From Pseudomonadota bacterium (lineage in GTDB: Bacteria; Pseudomonadota; Gammaproteobacteria; Xanthomonadales; SZUA-38): a stretch of 64,000 nucleotides of DNA. The translations under genes and the position numbers were made by a program. The stretch is taken from positions 186,001 through 250,000 of the forward strand of contig JBCCCR010000003.1 of the NCBI GenBank assembly GCA_039033415.1. Direction: 5' to 3'. Positions 35,872-45,160 of this stretch are shown one piece after another. Under the pieces are notes generated by a model. It ran no database searches. It was not told the DNA's origin and saw only the letters and a program-made list of their open reading frames with translations. Numbering within the stretch: position 1 is the stretch's first letter; each line of letters begins with the position of its first letter.

Positions 35872-37413
35872 CTACGACTGGCGGCTGAGGAGAACCAGAG
35901 TCATGTCGTCAGCCGCGGGCCCCGGCGGCTGAAACGCAACCACCTCCGTCATGACTTGCTCGAAGATGGCCCGCACGCTCTCCCCACGGTGGCTCTTCAT
36001 CAGCGATCCGAGCCGGTCGAGACCGAAGAACTCGCCTTCGGCATTGCGACACTGGGAAATACCGTCCGTGCCAACGAGCAGCAAATCACCGCGGTTGAGG
36101 TGGCAGGCCGGCCCGGCTTCAACCGGCTGACCCAGAATTCCCAGAGGAATGCCGGTCGCCTCGAGCGCTTCGATCTCACCGGTCTCCGCGCGCAAAACCA
36201 GCGCCGGGTCATGCCCGGCGCTGAGCCATTCGAGACGCCCCGTCGCCGCATCCAGCACACCCGCAAAGGCCGTGACAAAAGCACCCGCCTGCGAGTCGCG
36301 CAGCAGCTGGTCATTAACCGCCTGGACAGCCTTCACCAGATCCCCGTGAGATTCGCTGAAAGTCGCATGCAGTACGGCCCGCATCGCGGTCATGAGCAAC
36401 GCAGACTTAAGCCCGTGGCCAGACACGTCAGCAACGATGATGCCCAGCCGGCTATCTGGCAGCGGGAGGAAGTCGAAGTAGTCACCACCCGTCTCGTCGC
36501 AATAGCGGGCCGACCCAAATATGTCGTAACCGTCCAGCACCGGTTCCGACGTTGGCAGCAGATGCTGCTGCACCGCTGCGGCCGCCAGAAGATCCTTTTT
36601 CAGCCGCTCACGATCGCGGAGGTCGCTAACCATTCCGTTGAAGTGTTGCGCGAGTGCGTCAAACTCATCGTGCGTGGCCGGTACGGCAAGCGGCTCCAGC
36701 CGGCCGCTTGCAACAGCATCCATCCCGCCCGCGAAGGCCTCCACCGGTCGCGCAAGCGCCCTGGAAAAGCGCCGGCTGATTAGCCAGGACAGCAACGATC
36801 CGATGATAAAGACAGCGACCGCTCCGGCAAGCGCTTCCAGCCACAGGTTGTCGAAATAGCTGCCGCTGAGGTCCATCCGCAGCAGGCCCTGGACCTCCCC
36901 GTCCGTCGACCGAATCGGAACATAGGCACGCAGAAGCTGCTCGGAGTCCGGCTGATCCTCGACCGTCAGCTGCTCCCAGCCCAGGCGCCGGGCCTGGTTC
37001 AACGTCATGTCGTGATTCGACCCCTCCTCCGCTTCATCGATCGCGGCGATCACCCTCGCCGACGATGGATCGTCGGTGCGCACCATCACGGCAATATTGG
37101 CAATCGAATTCTGCGCGACGGGCTCACCCAACGCCCCGTCGAGCTCGCGAATCAACGCCAGTTTCGCGTCGACCAGCCGAGAGCGAAGAAAACCCGAGTT
37201 CTGCGCCGAGACAGCCGACGGCCAGCCCGCGGCCTGTATCCCTTCGGCAACCTGCACAATGGTTGCCTGCATCCAGGCCTGAGCTTCTTCCCGCTCGTTC
37301 TCCTCAAAGGCCAGAAAAAGGAGTACAGCGCAGGCACCAGCCAGGCTGAAGCTGACGAGAAGCAGGCCCAGCAAGAGCCGATTGTGGAAGGTTTTTCTGG
37401 GGAGGGAACCCAC
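35872..37413 (-). CDS. Membrane-bound PP2C/SpoIIE phosphatase with HAMP domain
   Basis: The 513 residues comprise a first helix (LLLGLLLVSFSLAGACAVLLFL), a periplasmic sensor of ~150 residues, a second helix (LAGAVAVFIIGSLLSWLI), HAMP, then an RsbU/SpoIIE phosphatase: LLPTSEPVLDGYDIFGSARY, ETGGDYFDFLPL, IIVADVSGHGLKSALLM, LSAGHDPALVL, GTDGISQCRN and PAADDMTLV. The metal-binding aspartates are present. Such enzymes dephosphorylate anti-sigma antagonists or other regulators. No partner anti-sigma kinase is adjacent. The start is GTG with a weak ribosome site, but no other codon gives an intact first helix. Confidence 0.9.
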   Translation of the reverse strand: MGSLPRKTFHNRLLLGLLLVSFSLAGACAVLLFLAFEENEREEAQAWMQATIVQVAEGIQAAGWPSAVSAQNSGFLRSRLVDAKLALIRELDGALGEPVAQNSIANIAVMVRTDDPSSARVIAAIDEAEEGSNHDMTLNQARRLGWEQLTVEDQPDSEQLLRAYVPIRSTDGEVQGLLRMDLSGSYFDNLWLEALAGAVAVFIIGSLLSWLISRRFSRALARPVEAFAGGMDAVASGRLEPLAVPATHDEFDALAQHFNGMVSDLRDRERLKKDLLAAAAVQQHLLPTSEPVLDGYDIFGSARYCDETGGDYFDFLPLPDSRLGIIVADVSGHGLKSALLMTAMRAVLHATFSESHGDLVKAVQAVNDQLLRDSQAGAFVTAFAGVLDAATGRLEWLSAGHDPALVLRAETGEIEALEATGIPLGILGQPVEAGPACHLNRGDLLLVGTDGISQCRNAEGEFFGLDRLGSLMKSHRGESVRAIFEQVMTEVVAFQPPGPAADDMTLVLLSRQS

Positions 37414-37531
37414 GACGTCAGTTTAGCCGCTTGCTCCCGGAGCCTAAAGAAAAATGGCCAACGCGGGGATGTCAGAAAGCCGGGCAGAGCGACCCCGGTC
37501 ATACACCGAGGTCGTCTGTCTGACCGTTTCG

Positions 37532-38764
37532 CTATTCCTCGAAACCGTTAGCGAAGATCAGTCGGGGGTCGTCGACCGCCACCGATACGTCGTCCAGCAG
37601 GAACGTGCCGACGTTGCCGACCCCTTCGCCGCGATAGCAGAAACGGAATCGGGTGGCGTCTGCGGTGGCCGCGAGGTTGATCGGCAGCGATACCGGCGTC
37701 TGGCCGTCGATGCTGGCGGAAACCGTATCCATGCCAAAGTCCACAATGAGCGAGACTTCCTGCCACACGCCGAGGTCATCCGGGTAAGTGGAGGCCTGGA
37801 TCAGCGTGGACGCCGGCGTGCCGCCCGAGCCGATCACCACCAGGTAAACGCCGTCGTTGCGATACTCGATGCCCCAGGTGTTGGCAAAACCGCCGTCGAC
37901 ATGCTGGATCGTGTAGCGCGGATAGTTGTCACCACTCGCCGGCGGTGGTGCTTCAACCGCATTGAAGAAGCGCCACTCATAGTTGGACTCAACCACGGCT
38001 TCGATGGTCGGTCCGTAGAACCGGTTCTGTACATCTCCTGGGTCCGCATCGTGGATTCGCAGCCACTGGCTTGAGTCCATGCTGCGCGGCGTCGTGGTCC
38101 CGAGCACGTCGCTGACGGTTCGAATCGTGAAGGCGCCGGGGGGGCTTGAGTCGACCACCGGCCAGTTCTGAATCACCGACACGGTGTCACCCAGGAGGAG
38201 CGACTCGAAATCCTGCACGCCGGCCGGAAACGCGGTGCTCGGGGGAATGGTGCCGGGCGTCTCCATTTCCGCGCCGCCGAGCGACGGCGTCTCGTCGACA
38301 TACCAGTCGAAGGCGGTATTGCCGAAACCATCCCACGACAGCGTCATGCCCGACGGCGGCACTGGCGCTACGCTGTCGGCGCCAGACCATTTGTCATCGC
38401 CGCTGGCCAGACCGGCCCGGCCCGAGACCGGTGCGCCATACTGCAGTCCCTGGATGAGATTGGCGGCGCTACCGAAGGGGCTCGAGCGATAGATCCAGAG
38501 ATCGCTAGCCGAAGCGTCTAGGTTATTGAGAGAAAAAGTCTGAATGCCGCCGGCACCGAACAGCGTGTTTGCGGGGATATTATTTTGATAAACGAACCGA
38601 TGGCAGAAGGGTCGATTCACGCTGGTCGTGAATTCGTCTCCTACGTTGGTGACTTCAACCTCGCCAGTCGCGGGATCAACCTCGGTGATCCGAAGGTTGT
38701 CCACCTGCGCCTGCACAGCTACCGTTCCGCCCAGCAATGCCAGGGCCAATCCCGTCCGTCTCAT
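37532..38764 (-). CDS. Exported protein of unknown function with C-terminal LIFANGFEE tail
   Basis: This 410-residue secreted protein has a signal peptide ending AVQAQ and GAGGAGG before its ATG. The N-terminal half resembles lamin-tail-like domains (LRITEVDPATGEVEVTNVGDE, LNNLDASASDLWIYRSS). The second half looks like a concanavalin/LamG-type beta-sandwich (NWPVVDSSPPGAFTIRTVSD, FGMDTVSASIDGQTPVSLP, FLLDDVSVAVDD). It ends LIFANGFEE. I know no defined function. Two other proteins in the window carry related tails. Confidence 0.75.
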   Translation of the reverse strand: MRRTGLALALLGGTVAVQAQVDNLRITEVDPATGEVEVTNVGDEFTTSVNRPFCHRFVYQNNIPANTLFGAGGIQTFSLNNLDASASDLWIYRSSPFGSAANLIQGLQYGAPVSGRAGLASGDDKWSGADSVAPVPPSGMTLSWDGFGNTAFDWYVDETPSLGGAEMETPGTIPPSTAFPAGVQDFESLLLGDTVSVIQNWPVVDSSPPGAFTIRTVSDVLGTTTPRSMDSSQWLRIHDADPGDVQNRFYGPTIEAVVESNYEWRFFNAVEAPPPASGDNYPRYTIQHVDGGFANTWGIEYRNDGVYLVVIGSGGTPASTLIQASTYPDDLGVWQEVSLIVDFGMDTVSASIDGQTPVSLPINLAATADATRFRFCYRGEGVGNVGTFLLDDVSVAVDDPRLIFANGFEE

Positions 38765-38973
38765 AGGGTTGCCTCCTCGATTCTTGTTGAGCCCGGAACG
38801 CTAGCACAAGTGGATCGCACAAATACGGCAGCACGCCTCAAACCCACAAAATCGTCCGCCGCTACCGGTATGACTATCAGCGCTTCACTTGCGGCCCGCA
38901 ACCGGGCAGTCTCTTTACCCACTGTAACCTTTGCCGGTCTCATTCGTATGCTGAACGGTAAACCCCGACGTGA

Positions 38974-39648
38974 ATGCTCATGAAGACGATTCGACTAACC
39001 TTAATGCTGCTGCTTTGCCTGCTCGGCAGTGGCTGTGTCATCGACGCCAGAACTAAAGACGTGGTGATCGGCCCTGAGCGACGGCTGGCACTCCCCGTTA
39101 CCGACGACTCGGACGTGTCAGTGCGGATTCCGATCGGCGAGATCGAGGTGATTGCCGGCAACGACGACCAGCTGCGGATCGACTTGCTGGTGCTGTGTCC
39201 GAGCCAGGACAGCGCCTGCGCCCGGCGATTGGCCGACCTGGAATTTGTCACCCGCGAGGAAGATGACGGCTCGCTGCGGATTCGGCTCAGCCGCAACGCG
39301 GCAACCTCTTTCCGAGACGCCCATCTGCGTGCCTCAGTGCAGGTGCCCCCCGTGCGCAAGCTCTCGCTGGACGTGAGCGCCGGAGAACTGTCGGTCGGAC
39401 CGGTGGACGCCTGCGTGGAAGTGGATATGGGTGCCGGTGACGTGAATGTCCGGGCTCGCGCGGTTCGCTACAGCAACGTGGATCTCGATGCGGGCATCGG
39501 CGACGCCAGCCTGGCCGTCGACGGTCAGCGCCTGCGCACGCGCCGCTCTCTGCTGGTCGGCGCCGAGGTCGCCTGGCACGAGGGCCGAGGCGAATGCGAC
39601 ATGCTAGTTGACCTGCAAACCGGCAACATAAGCGTCGCGCTGGATTAA
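38974..39648 (+). CDS. Putative lipoprotein with DUF4097-like beta domain
   Basis: The 224 residues have a lipoprotein signal (CLLGSGC, Cys near 19). The rest has the short alternating beta repeats of DUF4097/adhesin-like proteins (VSVRIPIGEIEVIAGNDDQL, LSLDVSAGELSVGPVDA, VEVDMGAGDVNVRA, VDLDAGIGDASLAV). The function is unknown. Starts at 38974 and 38980 (Met-Leu-Met) are equally possible, and neither has a good ribosome site. It is divergent from the tail-motif protein and convergent with the next gene, over a GC-rich stem. Confidence 0.75.
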   Translation: MLMKTIRLTLMLLLCLLGSGCVIDARTKDVVIGPERRLALPVTDDSDVSVRIPIGEIEVIAGNDDQLRIDLLVLCPSQDSACARRLADLEFVTREEDDGSLRIRLSRNAATSFRDAHLRASVQVPPVRKLSLDVSAGELSVGPVDACVEVDMGAGDVNVRARAVRYSNVDLDAGIGDASLAVDGQRLRTRRSLLVGAEVAWHEGRGECDMLVDLQTGNISVALD

Positions 39649-39654
39649 CATTTG

Positions 39655-39680
39655 CGCCGCCGTGATCGCTTCAGGCGGCG
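39655..39680. terminator. Possible bidirectional stem-loop between convergent genes
   Basis: CGCCGCC (39655-39661) pairs with GGCGGCG (39674-39680) across a 12-base loop, exactly between two converging stop codons. A short TTT precedes it and ATTG follows, so it is a weak terminator candidate at best. Confidence 0.35.
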
Positions 39681-39685
39681 ATTGC

Positions 39686-40492
39686 TCACGGGTCAGCCGG
39701 CACCCCAAAGACCGCAAAGTAGAAATTCGAATTGGAGCCTGAACCCGCCTCCTCAATGACGACTCGGATCACGCTGGAGTTTGCGGCGGAGCTGGCAAGA
39801 ATAATTTCGTTGTCAATCTGACTGCCAAAAGAGGTGGCGATCACTACGGGAAAGCCATCAAACTCGTTAGAGAGCGTAATCTCAAATTCACCGGTGGCGG
39901 GCCGCGTCACCTGGTCGACGCCGAAAGACTGCAGAAGCGTGCCGGTAGAAGCAACATAGCCCCAGGCCAGTGCCTGCCCAGGGTTTCGAATGCACGAGAG
40001 GCTGCCGTCCTCATTGACGCTCTGCACCATTGTTCCCGCCGCGCAGTTGCCGGTGACCCGCCGCTGCACCTGGCTGGGCACAATTTCGCTGGTGCCCACG
40101 GCTCCCGCGGCCACCATCTCGGCGTGCAGCGCGTAGGGTGACACCACAATCTCCTGGCGCGGGAGCAGGCCGGTGAAGCCACCGTTGCTCGCGCCCTCGC
40201 GGACGCTTACGTTAAGCCAAAGCCGGTCCCCGGCAAACGGTCCTCTGCCAAAATCCAGCAGGACCGTGAAAACGCCCTGAGCAACCGCTACATCCTCGAA
40301 AACTAGCGGTGCCGTCAGCGCAATCCCCCCGGCATCCACGTCGAATAGCTCAAACTGAAGATCGAATGATCCATTGGCCAGGGAGCCACCCTGCTGAAGC
40401 TCACCCTGGTAGGTGAACGCGCTGGTGAGCGGTTGCGCGCCAGCGCTGGCAGCACAAAACACGGCAGCAAAAAATAGGCATCTAACGGTCAT
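39686..40492 (-). CDS. Exported FTYQGEL-type protein of unknown function
   Basis: This protein of 268 residues has a signal peptide (CLFFAAVFCAASAGAQ). The region FTYQGELQQGGSLANGSFDL, then LFDVDAGG, VAQGVFTVLLDFG, RLWLNVSVREG and LPRQEIVVSPYALHAE is a pattern I have seen in many uncharacterised secreted bacterial proteins. A short Cys-containing linker (GNCAAGTMVQSVNEDGSLSC) leads to a separate C-terminal beta domain (GTLLQSFGVDQVTRP). ATG 40492 gives the signal peptide; the open frame before it (to 40564) is discounted. No enzyme motif is seen. Confidence 0.74.
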   Translation of the reverse strand: MTVRCLFFAAVFCAASAGAQPLTSAFTYQGELQQGGSLANGSFDLQFELFDVDAGGIALTAPLVFEDVAVAQGVFTVLLDFGRGPFAGDRLWLNVSVREGASNGGFTGLLPRQEIVVSPYALHAEMVAAGAVGTSEIVPSQVQRRVTGNCAAGTMVQSVNEDGSLSCIRNPGQALAWGYVASTGTLLQSFGVDQVTRPATGEFEITLSNEFDGFPVVIATSFGSQIDNEIILASSAANSSVIRVVIEEAGSGSNSNFYFAVFGVPADP

Positions 40493-40638
40493 AACGACAG
40501 TCCTTAGTTCCCAAACAAAGCGGTTCGTTCTCGAAAGCGTCCGGCCAAGGCAGCCATCCGGCAACCTCGATTCGCCTTCGCGCTTCTTCGCTATCTATAC
40601 GGAAATTTTAGCGGATGTCGTCAGCTTCGCGGCCCAGA

Positions 40639-41052
40639 CTATGCCAGCGCGTTGCGCAGCACCGCCGGGAAGCGGCAGGGCCGCCAGTTCGACGCGTTCA
40701 GGCAGGCGGCGCTGCCGCGCCCTTCGACCAGCAGCGTGCTGTCCGGCATCCGCCAGATCTGCTGACTCACCTCAAAGCTCGCGCCGCCGGTCTTTTCAAG
40801 GGTGACCGTCACGGCCAGCTCGTCGTCGAGTCGGGCCGGCGTAACATAACGAGCGCTGATGTCGCGCATGACCATCACCACCCCCTGCTCCGCCTCAAGC
40901 CGGCTCTGAATCAAGCCCCGCGACCGTAGCCACTCGGTACGGGCGCGTTCCATGAACTTGAGATAGTTCGCGTAGTAGACCACGCCGCCCGCGTCCGTAT
41001 CCTCCCAGTAAACCCGCACCCGCCAGACGAAGTCGGCGACGGGCTCAGCCAT
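40639..41052 (-). CDS. ybgC: Acyl-CoA thioesterase YbgC (Tol-Pal associated)
   Basis: This 137-residue hot-dog thioesterase has [21 protein letters not shown] with the catalytic aspartate, then [13 protein letters not shown]. It hydrolyses acyl-CoA or acyl-ACP and is normally the first gene of the tol operon. Here its start overlaps ruvB by 8 bp, as usual, but tolQ is about 6.5 kb away. Confidence 0.95.
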   Translation of the reverse strand: MAEPVADFVWRVRVYWEDTDAGGVVYYANYLKFMERARTEWLRSRGLIQSRLEAEQGVVMVMRDISARYVTPARLDDELAVTVTLEKTGGASFEVSQQIWRMPDSTLLVEGRGSAACLNASNWRPCRFPAVLRNALA

Positions 41053-42088
41053 GGTCGCTGCCCGGGTCCTGGTCGCTGAACAGATCTCCGCCGGTGCCCG
41101 GGCGCGGCTTCAGCCCAAAGTGGCGATAACCTTTGCCGGTCACCATGCGCCCGCGCGGGGTCCGCATGATGTAGCCCTGCTGGATCAGGTAGGGCTCGAG
41201 CACGTCTTCAATCGTGTCGCGCTCTTCACTGATTGCGGCGGCCAGTGAGTCCACCCCCACCGGCCCACCGTCGAAGTGCTCGATCATGGTCTTCAGCAGG
41301 CGCCGGTCCTGCGCGTCGAATCCCGCAGCGTCGACGTCCAGCATGCCCATCGCCTGCTGGGCGATTGTCTCGTTGATCAGGCCGTCCCCTTTTACCTCAG
41401 CGTAGTCGCGCACGCGGCGCAGGAGGCGATTGGCGATGCGGGGAGTCCCGCGGGAACGCCGGGCCAGCTCGCCGGCGCCGCTGTCATCGCACTGGATGTT
41501 GAGAATACCGGCCGAGCGCTTCACGATCTGGGTCAGCTCGGAGACGCTGTAGAATTCCAGCCGCTCGACAATGCCGAAGCGATCTCGCAGCGGCGAGGTG
41601 AGCAGCCCGGCGCGGGTGGTCGCGCCGACCAGCGTGAAGGGTGGCAGGTCGAGCTGGATCGAGCGCGCTGCGGGACCCTCGCCGATCATGATGTCCAGCT
41701 TGTAGTCTTCCATCGCCGGATACAGCACCTCTTCGACCACCGGCGACAGTCGATGAATCTCGTCCACAAAGAGCACGTCGTGGGGCTGCAGATTGGTCAG
41801 CTGCGCCGCCAGGTCGCCGGCCCGTTCCAGCACCGGGCCCGAGGTGATCTTCAGCGCCGCGTCGAGCTCGTTGGCGATCACGTGGGCGAGCGTGGTTTTG
41901 CCCAGCCCGGGCGGACCATAAATCAGCGTGTGATCCAGCGACTCGCCGCGCCCACGCGCAGCCTGGATAAAGATGTCCAGCTTCTCTTTGACCTGCTCCT
42001 GCCCCAAACACTCCTTGAGCGTCTGGGGCCGCAGGCTGCGCTCGATCAGATCGTCGTCCCCGTCCGGATCCATCAACCGCTCCTCCAT
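41045..42088 (-). CDS. ruvB: Holliday junction branch-migration ATPase RuvB
   Basis: This full-length 347-residue AAA+ motor has Walker [17 protein letters not shown], Walker [11 protein letters not shown], sensor 1 GATTRAG and the C-terminal winged helix ([17 protein letters not shown]). It drives branch migration with RuvA. The start codon shares one base with ruvA's stop. Confidence 0.98.
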   Translation of the reverse strand: MEERLMDPDGDDDLIERSLRPQTLKECLGQEQVKEKLDIFIQAARGRGESLDHTLIYGPPGLGKTTLAHVIANELDAALKITSGPVLERAGDLAAQLTNLQPHDVLFVDEIHRLSPVVEEVLYPAMEDYKLDIMIGEGPAARSIQLDLPPFTLVGATTRAGLLTSPLRDRFGIVERLEFYSVSELTQIVKRSAGILNIQCDDSGAGELARRSRGTPRIANRLLRRVRDYAEVKGDGLINETIAQQAMGMLDVDAAGFDAQDRRLLKTMIEHFDGGPVGVDSLAAAISEERDTIEDVLEPYLIQQGYIMRTPRGRMVTGKGYRHFGLKPRPGTGGDLFSDQDPGSDHG

Positions 42089-42693
42089 CAGCCCGCAACC
42101 TGAGACTTGAGCGCCTGGCGAATAATGTCTTCTGCGCTCAACGTCTCGTCAGCGTCGCTTTGCGCCTGCTGCACCATGCGCGACACCTCCGCCGGCTTGT
42201 AGCCGAGATTGCGCAGCGCAGCGCTCGCCTCGCTTGCCGCATCCAGGGGCGCGGCCGGTGCACCCGGCAGGCTGACGCTGCTCGCAACGCCCTCCGGCAG
42301 CCGATCGCGCATTTCAATGATCAATCGCTCGGCCGTTTTCTTCCCGATGCCCGGCAGCTTGGTCAACGACGCCGGATCGTTATTGTTCACCAGATTTATA
42401 AACTCCGAAACGCTGACCCCAGACAGGATCGCCAGCGCCAGCTTGGCGCCCACGCCGCTGACCTTGAGCAGGTTTCGGAACAGCTCCCGCTGGCTGTCGT
42501 CGGCAAAGCCGTAAAGCGTGTGGGAATCCTCTTTCACCATCAGGTGGGTCAGGATCGTGATCGGTTCACCGTCCTGCGGCAAATCAAAAAAGACGCTGAG
42601 GGGTGCTTCAAGCTCATACCCCACGCCGCCGACATCAACCATCAGCAGCGGCGGTCTCTTGTGCACTAGCTGTCCGCGCAGGCGACCGATCAT
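42088..42693 (-). CDS. ruvA: Holliday junction DNA-binding subunit RuvA
   Basis: This 201-residue protein has the N-terminal OB fold ([15 protein letters not shown]), helix-hairpin-helix segments ([34 protein letters not shown]) and the C-terminal domain that contacts RuvB ([12 protein letters not shown]). It overlaps ruvC by 4 bp. Confidence 0.98.
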   Translation of the reverse strand: MIGRLRGQLVHKRPPLLMVDVGGVGYELEAPLSVFFDLPQDGEPITILTHLMVKEDSHTLYGFADDSQRELFRNLLKVSGVGAKLALAILSGVSVSEFINLVNNNDPASLTKLPGIGKKTAERLIIEMRDRLPEGVASSVSLPGAPAAPLDAASEASAALRNLGYKPAEVSRMVQQAQSDADETLSAEDIIRQALKSQVAG

Positions 42694-43220
42694 CGGCGCA
42701 CTCCCGCGGCGGCGAGACGCACCGACGTTGCGCGATGATGTGCATGACAGATGGCGGTGGCCAGCGCGTCGGCGGCATCAGGCTGCAGCGGTCCGTTGAG
42801 CTGGAGGAGTCTCGCAACCATATGCTGAACCTGCTTCTTGTCTGCCCCGCCACCGCCCACCAGCGCCTGCTTGATGCTGCGCGGTGAGTATTCAGCGAGC
42901 TGGCAGCTGCGTCCGGCGGCGACAATCGCCGCGCCTCGCGCCTGGCCCAGCTTGAGAGCCGCATCCGCATTCCGCGACATAAACACTTTCTCGACCGCCA
43001 CCTCATCGGGCTGGTGCTCCGCCACCGCCTCGCTCACGCCCTGGAAGATCGCCTGCAGACGCGCGTGAAAATCGCCGCCGCCGGTTTTGATCGCCAGGTG
43101 AGCGACATGAGTCAGGCGGTTGCCGGAAGCGTCGATAACGCCGATCCCGGTTACCACCGAACCGGGATCGATGCCCAGGATCCGGACCGCTGAAGGCCGT
43201 CGCGCTTCAGCTCTCGGCAT
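42690..43220 (-). CDS. ruvC: Holliday junction resolvase RuvC
   Basis: This 176-residue nuclease has [18 protein letters not shown] with the first catalytic aspartate, [43 protein letters not shown] and the final [14 protein letters not shown]. It cuts Holliday junctions after RuvAB action. Its start lies 14 bp inside yebC. Confidence 0.97.
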   Translation of the reverse strand: MPRAEARRPSAVRILGIDPGSVVTGIGVIDASGNRLTHVAHLAIKTGGGDFHARLQAIFQGVSEAVAEHQPDEVAVEKVFMSRNADAALKLGQARGAAIVAAGRSCQLAEYSPRSIKQALVGGGGADKKQVQHMVARLLQLNGPLQPDAADALATAICHAHHRATSVRLAAAGVRR

Positions 43221-43947
43221 AAGCCTCTTCAGGAATCTGGGCGTTGGAGTAAACAGCCTGCGTGTCGTCGAGGTCTTCGAGCACGTCGAGTAGGCTCAGG
43301 ACCGTTTGGCCGCTGTCGACGTCCAGCTCGACGCTGGTGTCGGGCTTCATGGTGACCTCCGCATCGTCAGGCACCAGGCCGGCCTCTCGCAGCGCGTCGC
43401 GAACCGTTTCGAAGTCATCGGGACTGGTGATGACCTCTACCGCCCCGTCTTCTTCAAGTACATCCTCCGCGCCAGCCTCGAGCGCCGCTTCCATGATCGC
43501 GTCTTCGTCCGCACCAGGACCGTAGGTGATCACTCCGAGCTTGTTGAACAGATAGCCCACCGAGCCGTCGGTGCCCAGACTGCCGCCATACTTGGTGAAC
43601 GCGTGACGAACCTCCGCCACCGTACGGTTGCGGTTGTCGGTGAGCGTATCAACCATCACCGCCACCCCGTTAGGTCCGTAACCTTCATACCGAATTTCTT
43701 CGTAGGTCACGCCCTCAAGATCACCGGTGGCCTTTTTGATCGCCCGCTCCAGCGTGTCTTTGGGCATGTTTGCGGCGTTGGCCTTCTCCACGGCCAGGCG
43801 CAGGCGCGGGTTGGCGTCCGGATCGCCACCACCCTGTTTTGCGGCGACGGTGACCTCGCGAATCACTCGGGTAAAAATCTTAGCGCGTTTGCGATCCTGG
43901 GCCTTTTTGCGGTGCTGGATGTTGGCCCATTTACTGTGTCCTGCCAT
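43207..43947 (-). CDS. yebC: YebC/PmpR-family protein
   Basis: The 246 residues have the family signature [38 protein letters not shown] and [22 protein letters not shown]. The family includes transcriptional regulators and, more recently, factors reported to help ribosomes at proline-rich stretches. It is the first gene of the ruv operon. Confidence 0.97.
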   Translation of the reverse strand: MAGHSKWANIQHRKKAQDRKRAKIFTRVIREVTVAAKQGGGDPDANPRLRLAVEKANAANMPKDTLERAIKKATGDLEGVTYEEIRYEGYGPNGVAVMVDTLTDNRNRTVAEVRHAFTKYGGSLGTDGSVGYLFNKLGVITYGPGADEDAIMEAALEAGAEDVLEEDGAVEVITSPDDFETVRDALREAGLVPDDAEVTMKPDTSVELDVDSGQTVLSLLDVLEDLDDTQAVYSNAQIPEEAYAES

Positions 43948-44010
43948 GAAACAAAAACCTGAAGAAAGTTAATCCGCTAGTTTATCACCGCCGCCCGGCA
44001 ATCGGATTCG

Positions 44011-44970
44011 TCAACCTGAGGCGGCGGGCGGTGCCGCCGCTCGTGATGGGTTCGTGGTTGTGTCGGCAAGCTTCGCCGACCAGCGTTCCAGCATTTCGAG
44101 GTTGACCCCCGCTCCGCCACAAACGATAACCAGCGGCCGGCGAGCGTCGACCAGCCCGTCATACACGGCGCTCAGCGCCGCGCCACAGGCCGGCTCCACC
44201 AGACGACGATGATCGTCAGCAAAGCGCCGGCAGCCAGCCAGCGCCTGCCGATCGCTCACCAGGACGCTTTGAACCGGATGCTCCTGCGTCCATTGGAACG
44301 CCCGGTCCGACACCTGCCGCGCACCCATCGTGATGGCAATCGTTTCGATCGCCGGCAGCTCAGCCGGGCGTCCCGCGGCCATAGCCGCGTGGAGAGAGGC
44401 TGCGCCATGCGTTTCTACCGCCACCAGGGGAACCTGCGCCCAACCCGCCGCGTGCATACCGCTCAGTACGCCGCACAGCAGCCCACCGCCCCCGACCGCA
44501 ACCACCACGGCATCTGGCGCCCCACCAAGCTCGGAACATGCGGAAGCGCACTCCTCAATCACGGTGGCGTGTCCCCACCACAGCTCCGGATGATCAAAGG
44601 GGTGAACGTAGAACGCACCGGTGCTGCCACAAAGATCCCGCGCCACCCGATCGGCGGCATTCCAGTCCGCGCCCTGTTGCTGCACTGAGGCGCCCAGCGC
44701 CTCCAGGCGCCTCACGGTGAGGTTTGGCGTCGATTCCGGCACCACAACCCGGCACGCAAGCTTCAGCGAGCGTGCCGCATAGGCCGCCGCCAGTCCGGCA
44801 TTGCCGCCCGACGAGCTGACCACAGCGTTTGCTCCGCTGCGGACCGCGTGCTCACACAGGCGTGACATGCCGCGAAGTTTGAAAGACCCGGTGGGCTGAT
44901 CACATTCAAGCTTTAGCAGGACGTCCTGCCGGCCGATGCGCTGCTCAAGCAGCGGTGTGTTGCGGTACAT
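44011..44970 (-). CDS. PLP-dependent L-serine/L-threonine dehydratase
   Basis: This 319-residue fold-type II PLP enzyme has the Schiff-base lysine in PTGSFKLRG (Lys31), SSSGGNAGLAAAYAAR for the substrate carboxylate, and VAVGGGGLLCGVLSG for the cofactor phosphate. Length and order fit the serine dehydratase/threonine deaminase group without the regulatory ACT domain (SDS-like). It makes pyruvate or 2-oxobutyrate and ammonia. The last ~15 residues are a low-complexity Ala/Pro tail. There is no obvious operon partner. Confidence 0.88.
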   Translation of the reverse strand: MYRNTPLLEQRIGRQDVLLKLECDQPTGSFKLRGMSRLCEHAVRSGANAVVSSSGGNAGLAAAYAARSLKLACRVVVPESTPNLTVRRLEALGASVQQQGADWNAADRVARDLCGSTGAFYVHPFDHPELWWGHATVIEECASACSELGGAPDAVVVAVGGGGLLCGVLSGMHAAGWAQVPLVAVETHGAASLHAAMAAGRPAELPAIETIAITMGARQVSDRAFQWTQEHPVQSVLVSDRQALAGCRRFADDHRRLVEPACGAALSAVYDGLVDARRPLVIVCGGAGVNLEMLERWSAKLADTTTNPSRAAAPPAASG

Positions 44971-45033
44971 GGTTTCTGATCATCCTGGCTGGGCTCACGG
45001 ACCAACTCGCATCGCAGGCTCGTTGTGCTGACG

Positions 45034-45039
45034 TATAAT
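45034..45039 (+). promoter_or_regulatory. Isolated TATAAT box upstream of exported protein A
   Basis: A perfect TATAAT stands about 120 bp before the gene, but the best -35 at 17-base spacing (ATCGCA) matches only three positions. It may give basal sigma-70 transcription in addition to the ECF-type site at 45125. Confidence 0.3.
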
Positions 45040-45124
45040 GAGGATAGAGTCGGCACAGCAACGGCGAAGGCCGCTTTTCCGGCCGGCTCCAGCCCCTCAT
45101 CTGCGTTGAGACCGACCTTAACGA

Positions 45125-45154
45125 TTTGGGGGAAATGCCACCACCCCGCGTCTG
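45125..45154 (+). promoter_or_regulatory. Predicted ECF-sigma promoter of exported protein A
   Basis: TTTGGGGGA (45125-45133), 14 bases, then GCGTCTG (45148-45154). The same two blocks with the same spacing stand before paralogue B at 51218. A G-rich -35 and a CGTC-type -10 fit the general shape of ECF-sigma promoters. The inferred transcript would begin at or next to the ATG at 45161, i.e. nearly leaderless. Confidence 0.6.
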
Positions 45155-45160
45155 TCGATA

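Noticed and set aside
41276-42103. A 275-codon frame antisense to ruvB
   Set aside because: No domain is visible, and RuvB motifs cover the whole region on the other strand.
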